Assembly: GCF_000023865.1 (NCBI RefSeq)
Contig: NC_013159.1
Span: forward strand, 2,878,001-2,942,000
Source: Saccharomonospora viridis DSM 43017
Lineage (GTDB): Bacteria > Actinomycetota > Actinomycetes > Mycobacteriales > Pseudonocardiaceae
Direction: 5' to 3'
DNA length: 64,000 nt
Shown piece by piece: positions 43,594-51,731 of this stretch. The translations under genes were made by a program, and so were the position numbers. The notes under the pieces were generated by a model that did no database searches, was not told the DNA's origin, and was given only the letters and a program-made list of their open reading frames with translations. Numbering within the stretch: position 1 is the stretch's first letter; each line of letters opens with the position of its first letter.

Positions 43594-44604
43594 CACACAT
43601 CCTTCCACGCTCGTCCAGGAGTGGCGTTTTACTCGGGAACCGCGTCACACTCTCCGCCAATCCCTCCTCTTCCGAACTCACCACAGCCCGCGCACTTTCG
43701 GGCGCGAAAACACAAGGCACAGGGACACGGAATTCCATACCTGCATGGATGCGCCCCACGCGTATAGGCCGGACATTAGGAAAAGGTCGACTATTGCGAT
43801 ACCCCATCCGGCCGGAGCTGATTGCAGCACATCGACGTTGATCTCCGCAATACCGCCCGAGATCAATCTATTGATCGTTTGATGAATGGGGCAATGGGTC
43901 GATTGCGTGATGCGCCACCTCACCCGCCGTACAGTCCAGAAAACTGTCTTTCGCGCCATCGAAAGCACTCCCGGAGCAGGTCGGACGAACGACAAAACCC
44001 GTGGTCATGACACCCGTCCGCACAGCTTTGCGGCGACCTCCCGACGGGGATGGTGACACTTCTCCGGATGGTCACCCCACTCACCCGGGCAGAGTAGAAC
44101 CGCCTACTGGCAGTATCACTTCTCAACACTCGCGGTGATCATTTAGACCACCGGTGTGAGATCGATTGCACCATTGAATTCGTATCGTATACGGCAACGT
44201 GTTGCGCCATGGACAACGAAAACCCGGGATTCCGATGAACGGACCGACAAAAAGAGTCGATCACACGCGGGAATTTGTTATGAGATCGCGGCAATCACAC
44301 TCAGCTCACAACTCCGCCTGCACCCCTGACGGCGGTTCACACCGGCAGAAGAAGCGCAATCTTATACACGTTGCGCCTATCGCAACCGCACTGATTCACC
44401 CTCTCTGAGTCAACTTCCAGGGCCGATACTCGTCCGACACGGACAGGAACACCACAGGAATATCGGACCCCCTGAAAGGGATTAATTCTTTTCCGGATCC
44501 TTCAGGGAACCCTCGAATAGAGAGGGGAACCGTTCGCGAATCGGCTCGCCTCGCCACACCGGCAAGAGACACCCCCAGCGACAGGACGGGAGCCATACAA
44601 CGAA
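43594..44604. other. Gene-poor region upstream of the betaine operon
   Basis: About 1 kb without a convincing gene: frames are short, unlike the actinobacterial codon pattern, and lack ribosome sites. It is visibly AT-richer than its neighbours and holds small palindromes (43861-43876; GCAAT/ATTGC at 43891-43906; a CGTATACG element near 44190). It should contain the betaine operon promoter and its osmotic control elements, and perhaps a small RNA or decayed gene. The right end is a terminator. Confidence 0.5.
43861..43876. promoter_or_regulatory. Perfect inverted repeat upstream of the betaine operon
   Basis: GATCAAT-CT-ATTGATC is a perfect 7+2+7 repeat, about 270 bp upstream of the betaine methyltransferase start. 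A second short repeat, GCAAT/ATTGC, follows at 43891-43906. They resemble an operator region; the regulator is not known. Confidence 0.4.
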
Positions 44605-44641
44605 ATGTCCCGGTGCTGCTGGGGGTTCAGCACCGGGACAT
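44605..44641. terminator. Strong hairpin, probable terminator of the 44763 gene
   Basis: ATGTCCCGGTGCTG at 44605-44618 pairs perfectly with 44628-44641 (14 bp) around a 9-nt loop. It lies about 120 nt downstream of the leftward stop at 44763. Confidence 0.75.
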
Positions 44642-44762
44642 CATCGCTACCGATACGCCCTGGGGAGGGATACAGGCGCACGGTCAGCCGACAAACGCGA
44701 ATCACACTCCGTCGGCCTCGCGTTCGAAGCATACGCTCCACCCCGGGGGTTTGCATAGTTTC

Positions 44763-45650
44763 TCACCTAGTCGCATTCCGTTCACCGGAACATCGGTCAC
44801 ACCCGCGAGCGAACGTGCCCCATACGTACACGGCGGCCCGGCTGATCACCTCTGCGATAGCCGATGGCTGCCCCACATCGGCCTCCGCCGCGTCGTAATC
44901 CGCCCATAGCGCGGACACCGCACGGGGAACGAGTGTCAGCGCCGGATGCACCCAACGTCCCTCACCGTCGACGTAGCCGTCATCCGCGCGCATGTCGACG
45001 ATCTCAGCCGCAGGAGCACCGGAATCGTCGACGACGGTCGCAGCCAGCTCCGCGGCCCTCGCTCGAGCCTCCCCCGGCCCGGCCAGATACAGAATCCGAT
45101 GGCTGACCCGCCACACCTGGAGCGGCGAGCCCTCCGGCCGGGAAAGGGCCTCATGACCATCGGTGCACCGTGAGGCCGACGCACACGGCATCACCCCGAG
45201 CAAACGGTCCCGCGCCGCGGCGAGAGCTCGGATATATGCGACAACATGGGCCCGTTCCAGCGCCCCGAGAGGAGCTCGGTCGTACCGATGGTCGAGAGCG
45301 CCGCGAGGATAGGTCGTCAGGATCCCGCCACCGCCGACGTCCGCGGTGGCACACAACCGAGGTGAACCGGTGGAACGCAGGATCGGCACATCACCGATGC
45401 GGTGGTGCGGCTGCCGTACATGACGGACCAGCCGGTAAGCGGCGTCGCGGGCGTCCTGTGCCGCCGCCCACACATCCAGACGCGCGGCCCACAGCCGCAC
45501 ATAACGACCTCGTCGGCGAGCCTCCCAGTGCTCGACATCGCTGGCATCCCGCCTGGCTTGCCGCGCGGCGGAACCGGGAGCGGCGCCGTACTCGAGAGCG
45601 CGCGATCTCGCATCGAGCACCCCCATGGTGAGGGGCGTGTCGGCGCCCAC
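44763..45650 (-). CDS. Hypothetical protein, unrecognised
   Basis: A 295-residue protein with no family I recognise. It is rich in Ala and Arg, with an N-terminal helical part (RRRGRYVRLWAARLDVWAAAQDARDAAYRLVRH) and a C-terminal mixed part. GTG at 45650 is chosen because GGAGGTGA lies 10 nt upstream; ATG at 45626 is an alternative with no site. No membrane segment or signal peptide is seen. Cysteines are few (CTDGH, CDRC near the end). It is divergent from an XRE/DUF5753 regulator gene, and the gap holds palindromes that the regulator may bind. Confidence 0.55.
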   Translation of the reverse strand: MGADTPLTMGVLDARSRALEYGAAPGSAARQARRDASDVEHWEARRRGRYVRLWAARLDVWAAAQDARDAAYRLVRHVRQPHHRIGDVPILRSTGSPRLCATADVGGGGILTTYPRGALDHRYDRAPLGALERAHVVAYIRALAAARDRLLGVMPCASASRCTDGHEALSRPEGSPLQVWRVSHRILYLAGPGEARARAAELAATVVDDSGAPAAEIVDMRADDGYVDGEGRWVHPALTLVPRAVSALWADYDAAEADVGQPSAIAEVISRAAVYVWGTFARGCDRCSGERNATR

Positions 45651-45892
45651 GAGACCACGCTCACCTCCATGAGCCGCCCACCGCGCCGGACCGCCCCCTC
45701 GGAGCCCTCCCTCACCATCCGACCTCCCATCCACACCGCCCGAAACAGCAGCAGTACCCACACCCGCCCACCCATGTCGTCAGCCACCGAGTGCTCGAGT
45801 CCGGCGACGTGGCTTACGAGGGGGTTCCCACCCGCGGCCGACGTCGCCGGGGCTAACGTGACAAGCGTCCAACTGTCAGTAGCCATACCGAA

Positions 45893-45920
45893 TGTAGCGC
45901 GCTACAGAGCTAGCGCGCTA
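45893..45920. promoter_or_regulatory. TGTAGCGCGCTACA palindromes upstream of the XRE/DUF5753 gene
   Basis: A perfect 14-bp palindrome (45893-45906) and a 10-bp core copy TAGCGCGCTA (45911-45920), followed by a third partial TAGCGCGG, lie 60-90 bp upstream of the regulator. The remaining 240 bp of this gap holds nothing else I can support. Related half-sites recur at 47245-47274 on the far side of the gene. Confidence 0.6.
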
Positions 45921-45982
45921 TAGCGCGGTGTGGCCCGTTCGGGTGAAGCGCACGCATCACCCGTAGCCGAAAGGTGAGGCCC

Positions 45983-46870
45983 TTGGTCGAAGTGAGCCAC
46001 GTCGTCGCGGAGTGGGCGTTCACCCAGGGACTGAAGAAACTGCGCGAGACCAGCCAGAACTCCAATCAGAGCGAGATAGCGAAGAAGATCGGCAAAAGTC
46101 GCGCGACCATCGGCCACTACGAAATGGGTCGCTACCTGCCGAGCCACGACAGCCTGGACATCATGTTGGACGCCTACGGCCACGGCGACCGTGCCGCGTA
46201 CTACCGGCAGCTACGTGACCGGGTCGAGATGCACTCGCCCGACTGGTGGGAGGACGAATTCCCCGAACACTTCCCGCCGAAGTCGCTCGCACTCCTGGCC
46301 GGATTCGAATACTCCGCCATCGAGATGCGGATCTACGAACCACAGCACGTACCCGAACTGCTGCAGACACCCGCGTACGCCGAGGCATTGCTTCGCGCGG
46401 GACTGGTCGGCCGCGAAGCCGACGAACTCACCCTCCACCTGAGAATGCTGCGCGGGCGTCAGGCCGTCCTCGATCGCGCCGATCCTCCGCGGTTGACGTG
46501 CGTGCTCGGCGAAAGCGCTCTTCGTAGCCCGGTCGGCGGCCCCCATGTCCTGGGCGAACAGCTCAACGCTCTGGTGACACTCGCCCAGCGGAACACCATC
46601 GACATCCACGTACTGCCGGACAGCGCAGGCAGGCCGGCGGGCGCCAGCGGGGCGTTCACGACACTGTCACTACCCCCGGAGATCATTCAGGACTTCCCCG
46701 GTGTCGTTTACGTGACCACCCCGGTCGACCGCATCCACTACGAGAGTCCGGATTCGCTCGCCGTCTTCCACACCCTGTGGGAACGGGTCCGGGAACATGC
46801 GATGTCGGCCGAGGACTCACTGGAACTGCTCACCGATCTGACCCGCAGGCTGACCCACCACACCTCCTGA
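45983..46870 (+). CDS. XRE-family regulator with DUF5753 effector domain
   Basis: A 295-residue protein with an N-terminal helix-turn-helix (about 10-65: EWAFTQGLKKLRETSQ ... SEIAKKIGKSRATIGHYEMGRYLP) and a DUF5753 C-terminal domain (about 105-285: YEPQHVPELLQTPAYAEALL and IDIHVLPDSAG are typical). This is a large actinobacterial regulator family, often linked to development or paired with DUF397 proteins; no DUF397 gene is adjacent here. The TTG start at 45983 is set by AAAGGTGAGG upstream; GTG at 45974 or 45992 are alternatives. Palindromes before it are likely its own operator. Confidence 0.85.
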   Translation: MVEVSHVVAEWAFTQGLKKLRETSQNSNQSEIAKKIGKSRATIGHYEMGRYLPSHDSLDIMLDAYGHGDRAAYYRQLRDRVEMHSPDWWEDEFPEHFPPKSLALLAGFEYSAIEMRIYEPQHVPELLQTPAYAEALLRAGLVGREADELTLHLRMLRGRQAVLDRADPPRLTCVLGESALRSPVGGPHVLGEQLNALVTLAQRNTIDIHVLPDSAGRPAGASGAFTTLSLPPEIIQDFPGVVYVTTPVDRIHYESPDSLAVFHTLWERVREHAMSAEDSLELLTDLTRRLTHHTS

Positions 46871-47234
46871 CCTCACCCCGTCCCGACTCACGCACGGCCG
46901 CACGACGTCGCGCCGCCACGACGAGCGACACCCGGAACCACTCCGACGAGCAGCACGACAGCACCGAGTCCGCGTCATGGCACCGCGACGCCATGACGCC
47001 GGACACCCCAACACGCCCACCCCTCACCCCTGTCGCCGAGTCGACGGGTGGGCACTTCCTGTGGAGTGTGGAACCCTCCCCCCCATGCCTTCCCGGTGTC
47101 ACGCCCTGGCGCCGCACCCCCAGTGCATGACGCGACTTTCGTGCCGTTCGGACGAGGCGTGGCCGGATCGGAAGGGGAAGCCCGGCCACGCCTCCACGGC
47201 CGTCGCCGCATGGTGAACGGTCCCACGTCGACAG
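46871..47234. other. Gene-free gap between two XRE genes
   Basis: 364 bp with no supported gene. Frames on both strands are short, Arg/Pro-rich shadow-like and lack ribosome sites. It leads into the large imperfect hairpin at 47235. Confidence 0.5.
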
Positions 47235-47283
47235 CCGCAGCGACTGTAGCACGCTAGCTGATCAGCGCGCTACACCGCTGCGG
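47235..47283. terminator. Large imperfect hairpin containing TGTAGC half-sites, between convergent XRE genes
   Basis: CCGCAGCG (47235-47242) pairs with CGCTGCGG (47276-47283), and TGTAGCACGCT (47245-47255) pairs with AGCGCGCTACA (47264-47274) with one mismatch. As a 49-nt hairpin between two converging genes it may be a bidirectional terminator. The inner TGTAGCRCGCT half-sites are the same as in the operator at 45893, so it may be a protein-binding site as well. Confidence 0.6.
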
Positions 47284-47306
47284 TCCGCGTGGGTCGGGGC
47301 GTGAAT

Positions 47307-47684
47307 TCAGCGAGCCGCTCTCTTGAGCCGGCCATACCGAACAGCCTCGAGCAGCTGCTCCGACGGCACGTCGAGCGCCAGGCTCAACCATTGCCTCCAG
47401 TACGGCCCCGGGACACGCTTGCCGCGTTCCCATCGCGCCACTTCATCGCGGCTGACACTGGAGTTGCTCGACAGCTCGGCGAGCCTGTCGGCGAGCTGAT
47501 ACTGGGTCATTCCACGCAGTTTGCGAACTCGACGAACGAGTTCCCAGACCGGCTCACCGGATTGCTCGGAAATGGAATCGTGAAACACGTCGGACTTCGA
47601 TACATCGACCGAGGCCGGGCGTGCATCTCGGGATCCAGCTGGCGTACCTGCCCGCGATACGGACTCATGAATTGGCATGGACAT
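47307..47684 (-). CDS. XRE-family HTH protein
   Basis: A 125-residue protein with a flexible N-terminus (about 1-40) and a helix-turn-helix at about 45-105 (WELVRRVRKLRGMTQYQLADRL ... SSVSRDEVARWERGKRVP). It ends soon after in EQLLEAVRYGRLKRAAR and has no effector domain. ATG codons at 47684 and 47678 lack a strong ribosome site, and GTG further in (VFHDS) is possible, so the 5-prime end is uncertain. The longer frame upstream is not protein-like. Its targets are unknown. Confidence 0.7.
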   Translation of the reverse strand: MSMPIHESVSRAGTPAGSRDARPASVDVSKSDVFHDSISEQSGEPVWELVRRVRKLRGMTQYQLADRLAELSSNSSVSRDEVARWERGKRVPGPYWRQWLSLALDVPSEQLLEAVRYGRLKRAAR

Positions 47685-47951
47685 CGTCAGCGAGGTTCGG
47701 GAACGGTTTTTTTCCGCCTCGTCGTGGCATTGACGGCCAAAGCAAGTGAGCGCAAACGAAAACCCCCAGCCATACGACCGCGCCACGATCGACACCACAC
47801 CAGCTTCCTGCACGATCCCGAAGACTGCTACCACCAAATGGGCTATTTTGGAAGCGAAAATTAGCGACCCATCACCGAACCACCCCAGGCAATGAAACCA
47901 AGAGTCCACTCCGGAATCAATATCGCCACGCAAGACGATTCGTTACAGGGA

Positions 47952-47994
47952 TAACCGGGGACTCGCACACGCAATGCTGATAAAGTCCCGGTTA
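47952..47994. promoter_or_regulatory. Inverted repeat upstream of the IclR gene
   Basis: TAACCGGGGACT (47952-47963) and AGTCCCGGTTA (47984-47994) form an 11-bp repeat with one bulged base, about 120 bp upstream of the IclR start and 270 bp from the divergent XRE start. It may be an operator or a leader hairpin. The rest of the 427-bp gap (47685-48111) shows no gene. Confidence 0.4.
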
Positions 47995-48111
47995 AATAGA
48001 GACGAGAACCATGTGCGGCACGGTGAACGGCGGTTCTCTGGCCCCCTGCTACCGCACTCCACGGCCGCTAGAGTTTTGAAACACGTCATCCGTATTCCAT
48101 AGGGAGCAGGT

Positions 48112-48918
48112 GTGCCAGGGCGACACGGACAGGGCCCCCGCGACAACGCGGATACCGCAACCAAAGGAGAGGAACGCAACTACACCGTTCGCGCGGTTGA
48201 ACGAGTCTGTTCAATCCTCAACCTGCTACAGGAATCCGTCGAAGGCGTCTCCCTCATCGACGTCGCCCAAGAGACCGAACTGCCGAAGTCGTCGGCTTTC
48301 CGGTACCTGTGGACCCTGGAGGCGCATCGCTACGTCGAGCGAGACGCCGGAACAGGGCTCTATCGCCTCGGCCTGGGGTTCGTGGGCATGCAGTCACGCC
48401 ATTTGGAAGTGCTGCGAGAACGCGCTCGGCCCTGGCTGGAGAAAATTCGTGACGAATTCGGCGAAACGGTCAATCTGGCCATCCTGGACGGAGACCACAT
48501 CGTCTATCTCGACGTGGTGGAGAGCAAACACCGGGTGCGTTTCGCCTCGGCACGGGGCTTTCGCGAACCGCTGTATGCCACCGCGATGGGACACGCGATC
48601 GCGTCCCGGCTGCCCGAGGAGCGCATCCGGGAGCTGCTCCCCCTGTCGGCGACCGGATACGAGATCGCACCCGACTCCTATCTCACCGGCATCGGTGACA
48701 TCCAACGACTGGGCTATGCGATCAGTGACGACGGTGACGGCCGTTGTGTCGCCGCCCCACTGACGGGCACCCGCCTACCGGTGGCACTCGGGATAAGCGC
48801 CCCCGCGGCACGGTTCTCGCGGGCCGACGCCGACAAGGCCGCCATAAGGCTTCTCGAGGTCACCAAGGAGATCACCGTCAACCCGATCCCCGAACAGCGG
48901 AGCTCTCCACAGTCTTAG
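48112..48918 (+). CDS. IclR-family transcriptional regulator
   Basis: A 268-residue regulator: winged helix at about 22-85 (RAVERVCSILNLLQES ... SLIDVAQETELPKSSAFRYLWTL) and an IclR effector domain (about 95-255; GREPLYATAMGHAIAS-type segment, GYAISDDGDGRCVAAPL). GTG at 48112 follows GGGAGCAGG. Such regulators usually control catabolic genes; none is adjacent, and the effector is unknown. The stop at 48918 is followed by a hairpin. Confidence 0.9.
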   Translation: MPGRHGQGPRDNADTATKGEERNYTVRAVERVCSILNLLQESVEGVSLIDVAQETELPKSSAFRYLWTLEAHRYVERDAGTGLYRLGLGFVGMQSRHLEVLRERARPWLEKIRDEFGETVNLAILDGDHIVYLDVVESKHRVRFASARGFREPLYATAMGHAIASRLPEERIRELLPLSATGYEIAPDSYLTGIGDIQRLGYAISDDGDGRCVAAPLTGTRLPVALGISAPAARFSRADADKAAIRLLEVTKEITVNPIPEQRSSPQS

Positions 48919-48946
48919 GGGCACTTCCATCCCGTCACACCCCGCG

Positions 48947-48984
48947 CTGTGCCGCGGTCCGTACGTGAGCGCAGCGCGGCACAG
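48947..48984. terminator. Hairpin between iclR-type and gntR-type genes
   Basis: CTGTGCCGCG (48947-48956) pairs perfectly with CGCGGCACAG (48975-48984) around an 18-nt loop. It starts 28 nt after the IclR stop and ends 15 nt before the GntR start, so it may terminate the first transcript or control the second. Confidence 0.65.
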
Positions 48985-48999
48985 TTCTATCGTGCTGTC

Positions 49000-49257
49000 A
49001 TGAACGGTCCCGAACGTAGGAAATACAACCCGGACAACAAAACCGGATACGAGTACGTACTACTGGCCGATCACCTCGCCGGTCTCATCGAGCAGGGAAA
49101 GTGGCCGGCGGGAAGTCGCATCCCCGGCGAGCGGGCCCTGTCGGAGGAATACGGCGTCGCCCTCGACACCGTCCGCAAGGCCACGAAGATCCTGCGTGAG
49201 CGTGGTCTGGTGCAGACCCTGAAGTCCAAGGGCACGTTCGTCACGCCGCGCGACTGA
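49000..49257 (+). CDS. Minimal GntR-type winged-helix protein
   Basis: An 85-residue protein that consists almost only of a GntR DNA-binding domain (KTGYEYVLLADHLAGLIEQGKWPAGSRIPGERALSEEYGVALDTVRKATKILRERGLV). There is no effector domain, although GntR proteins normally carry one of 130 residues or more. ATG at 49000 lacks a clear ribosome site; the upstream frame from 48949 is unlikely because it runs through the hairpin. Such stand-alone domains are common in Streptomyces-like genomes near DUF397/XRE genes. A 14-bp palindrome 60 bp downstream may be its target. Confidence 0.8.
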   Translation: MNGPERRKYNPDNKTGYEYVLLADHLAGLIEQGKWPAGSRIPGERALSEEYGVALDTVRKATKILRERGLVQTLKSKGTFVTPRD

Positions 49258-49318
49258 CCGCGCATCCCGCTGAAAAGCGATCCGGTGACACGGCCGTGGG
49301 AGCGGCCGGGGAATCCTA

Positions 49319-49332
49319 CGCATAGCTATGCG
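49319..49332. promoter_or_regulatory. 14-bp perfect palindrome CGCATAGCTATGCG
   Basis: A perfect palindrome between the minimal GntR gene and the CGNR zinc-finger gene (start 49496). The ATAGCTAT core is like GntR-type (YtrA/HutC) operators. The rest of the 238-bp gap shows only AT-poorer spacer. Confidence 0.5.
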
Positions 49333-49495
49333 AGGGCCTGCGTGAACACAACAGCGCCGTCGCCTGCGGCGCCCTCACCACAGTTCACCGAACCGACGCC
49401 GCCCACCGTCCCGTAGCAGCCCTCCGCTCCCACGGTCCCTCTCGACATCGACTGCGAGTGATCTTGCGAGTCCCCTAGGCAATAACATCGCGACC

Positions 49496-50020
49496 ATGCC
49501 GTTCTCAAGGACCGAAGCCCCTGGGGAGCTGAGGAAGCTGGAGCAGCTCTGCAACTCGGCGCGTCTCCTCTACACCGAAGACGCGCTGATCACGAGCACC
49601 AGCGCCTCGGCGTGGTTGCGTGCCAACGGCGTGGATGTCGGCGACCTCAATCGCAAGGAACACGAACTCCTACTCAAACTGCGGGAGACCATACGCGACC
49701 ATCTCGACGGGCAGGAGCGAACGGCCGAACTCAACAAGCTCGCCAAGGTACTGCTCGCCCCGCCGCGGTGGTCGGAACACGGTGAACCCGTACTCCCACC
49801 CAGGAAGACGGGACCGTTCGACGCCTACCTCGGCGAATGTCTCGCCCTGGTCTTCATCGGGGGCCTCACGGGGGAACTCGACAGACTCAAGGTCTGCCGC
49901 AACCCGGATTGTCGGTGGGTGTTCTACGATCGCTCCCCCGGACAGAGCAGCGTCTGGTGCAGCATGGACCTCTGCGGAGCACGGCAGGAGACCCGCTACC
50001 GTTCCCGCCACGCGCGCTGA
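49496..50020 (+). CDS. CGNR zinc-finger/ABATE-domain regulator
   Basis: A 174-residue protein with a helical N-terminal domain (about 1-125) and the C-terminal zinc finger CRNPDCRWVFYDRSPG ... WCSMDLCGARQE (about 133-162; four Cys; CGAR instead of the usual CGNR). The family is thought to act as transcription factors, with the N-terminal ABATE domain binding a ligand. The start is ATG without a strong ribosome site. It is convergent with the STAS gene, ending 10 bp before its stop. Confidence 0.85.
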   Translation: MPFSRTEAPGELRKLEQLCNSARLLYTEDALITSTSASAWLRANGVDVGDLNRKEHELLLKLRETIRDHLDGQERTAELNKLAKVLLAPPRWSEHGEPVLPPRKTGPFDAYLGECLALVFIGGLTGELDRLKVCRNPDCRWVFYDRSPGQSSVWCSMDLCGARQETRYRSRHAR

Positions 50021-50030
50021 TCACAAGCTG

Positions 50031-50405
50031 TCACGACAGGACGGGTGAAGCTGCCGTAGCCACACGAACGGCTTCGGGGAATTCCGAACACACCGGCAGC
50101 CGGCGAGCGAGGTCGGTGACCTGCAACGGCCGCAGCACGGCGGGAGGACACGCCAGGGCCCAGTTCACGCGGAGCCGCTCCGCCGCGGCGGAGGCCTCGA
50201 CGAGCACCGAAATCCCCGCCGCACCGAAGAAAGTGACACCGCTCAGGTCGAGGACGAAGGCACAGGCCCCGGGAAGACGGTCGTCGACACACTGCCGTAG
50301 CAGCGGCGCTCCGAGGATGTCGATCTCGCCGGCGACCCTGACGATGACCAGTCCCGTGGCCGGTTCGTCGACTCGTATGTCGAGGTCATCACGCATGCGA
50401 ACCAT
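50031..50405 (-). CDS. STAS-domain anti-anti-sigma factor
   Basis: A 124-residue SpoIIAA/RsbV-like protein: IVRVAGEIDILGAPLL, then FVLDLSGVTFFGAAGISVLVEA, where the Ser in the second motif (GISVL) sits in the region of the phosphorylated serine. Such proteins free sigma factors of the SigB/F group by binding their anti-sigma kinase. ATG at 50405 is preferred because of GGAAGG upstream. It lies beside, and divergent from, a SigB/F-type sigma gene, consistent with a partner switch, but no RsbW-like kinase is in the window. Confidence 0.87.
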   Translation of the reverse strand: MVRMRDDLDIRVDEPATGLVIVRVAGEIDILGAPLLRQCVDDRLPGACAFVLDLSGVTFFGAAGISVLVEASAAAERLRVNWALACPPAVLRPLQVTDLARRLPVCSEFPEAVRVATAASPVLS

Positions 50406-50536
50406 TCGGTCGCCACCTTCCGTCCGTACGGCCATGCCCGGTACGGCTGGGGCCACAACCACTGCGTCTCAGACGGTACGCCCGGCCATCTCGATATCGC
50501 AAGGACAACTTTTCCGAGCACAGTCAGTAACATTCC

Positions 50537-50565
50537 TGGACAGAAGCTCCACAGTGGAATATATA
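50537..50565 (+). promoter_or_regulatory. Candidate promoter of the sigma factor gene
   Basis: TGGACA (50537-50542), exactly 17 bp, then TATATA (50560-50565). It is a good sigma-70-like match 235 bp upstream of the sigma gene and close to the divergent STAS gene start. No other gene starts in the 394-bp gap between 50405 and 50800. Confidence 0.4.
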
Positions 50566-50799
50566 GGGGGACCCTCGTGTGGTCGATCGTCCTCGCCCGG
50601 CGGTGCGACACCCGACCCCCTCGGAAACCGCGCTCGTTCCCGCACGACCAGCGATCACATCGCGGCTCCACCTGGGGACGAACCCCGCTCTCCCCGAAGA
50701 TCGGCACCCCACTTTCCACCGACACCGCTGTCAACACCACTCGCCCGACCAGCCGTTACGGGGGTGTGGCGCCGTACGGGCCGGGGTAGCCACGGTCCC

Positions 50800-51600
50800 G
50801 TGACCCCTGACGAGCAATCCCGCGTAGAGAAGCGCAAGCAAGCAGGAGGCTCAGCAGGTTACGAGGACTTGTCTCCTTTGTTCAACGCACTGGCCGCCCT
50901 GGATCCGGACGACCCTCAGCGTGTGACCTTGCGTGAGGAGATCATCACTCGTTGTCTCCCGCTCGCTGAACACATCGCCCGCCGCTTCGTCGGCCGCGGT
51001 GAACCACGCGATGACCTGGTGCAGGTCGCCAGGCTAGGACTGCTCAACGCCATCGACCGGTTCGACGCCTCCCGCGGAACCGAATTCGTCGCCTTCGCCG
51101 TACCCACGATCATGGGCGAGGTCCGTCGGCACTTCCGCGACTCCAGTTGGGCCGTACGGGTACCTCGGCGGCTGAAGGAACTGCACCTGTCACTGAGCCA
51201 GGCCAGCAGCAAACTCGCCCAGCGCCTCGGCAGAGCGCCGACGCCGAGTGAACTGGCCGCCGAACTCGGCCTCAGCCCCGAGGACGTGTGGGACGGACTA
51301 CTCGCGGGCAACGCCTATCAGTCGGTCTCGATGGACGCCGCCTACGACGACGAGGGCACGCTGCCCCTGGCCGAGACGGTCGGTCACGACGACGTGGAAC
51401 TGGAGCACGTCGAATACCACGAATCGCTGCAACCACTGCTGGCGAGCCTGCCCGAACGGGAGCGGCGGGTACTGATCCTGAGGTTCTTCGGCAACATGAC
51501 GCAGACCCAGATCGCCGAACGCGTGGGGATCTCCCAGATGCACGTGTCCCGGTTACTCGCACGCACGCTCGAATTCCTGCGCAGCCAGCTCACCGAGTGA
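50800..51600 (+). CDS. SigB/SigF-subfamily sigma factor
   Basis: A 266-residue sigma-70 family protein: region 2 (LAEHIARRFVGRGEPRDDLVQVARLGLLNAIDRFD, about 54-88), region 3 (AVRVPRRLKELHLSLSQ) and region 4 helix-turn-helix (FFGNMTQTQIAERVGISQMHVSRLLARTLEFL). It directs RNA polymerase to stress or development promoters. The GTG at 50800 is chosen from alignment; the frame is open far upstream. The STAS gene divergent from it fits a partner-switching regulation. Confidence 0.9.
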   Translation: MTPDEQSRVEKRKQAGGSAGYEDLSPLFNALAALDPDDPQRVTLREEIITRCLPLAEHIARRFVGRGEPRDDLVQVARLGLLNAIDRFDASRGTEFVAFAVPTIMGEVRRHFRDSSWAVRVPRRLKELHLSLSQASSKLAQRLGRAPTPSELAAELGLSPEDVWDGLLAGNAYQSVSMDAAYDDEGTLPLAETVGHDDVELEHVEYHESLQPLLASLPERERRVLILRFFGNMTQTQIAERVGISQMHVSRLLARTLEFLRSQLTE

Positions 51601-51731
51601 CCACGACACCCGACTTCCGCCGCCGTCCCGGCGGGTGGGCGCCGCGACGAATCGTTTGACCCCACCACCGGAGTGGTAAGTCGCAGCCGACGCCGCATGC
51701 GCCGGATGCGCGCCGATTCGGACGGGATGCC

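Noticed and set aside
45317-45886. Alternative frame opposite the promoter gap with a GGAGGTGA GTG start
   Set aside because: The ribosome site also serves the longer 44763 gene at proper spacing; the alternative peptide is Cys/Trp/Met-rich and stops early.
49837-50799. Open frame upstream of the sigma gene in the same frame
   Set aside because: It runs through the CGNR gene and antisense of the STAS gene and is Arg/Ser/Pro-rich; the sigma homology begins after 50800.
50577-50803. Small frames between the candidate promoter and the sigma gene
   Set aside because: Two overlapping frames with GTG starts, His/Arg/Pro-rich and mutually exclusive; no clear ribosome site or homology pattern.
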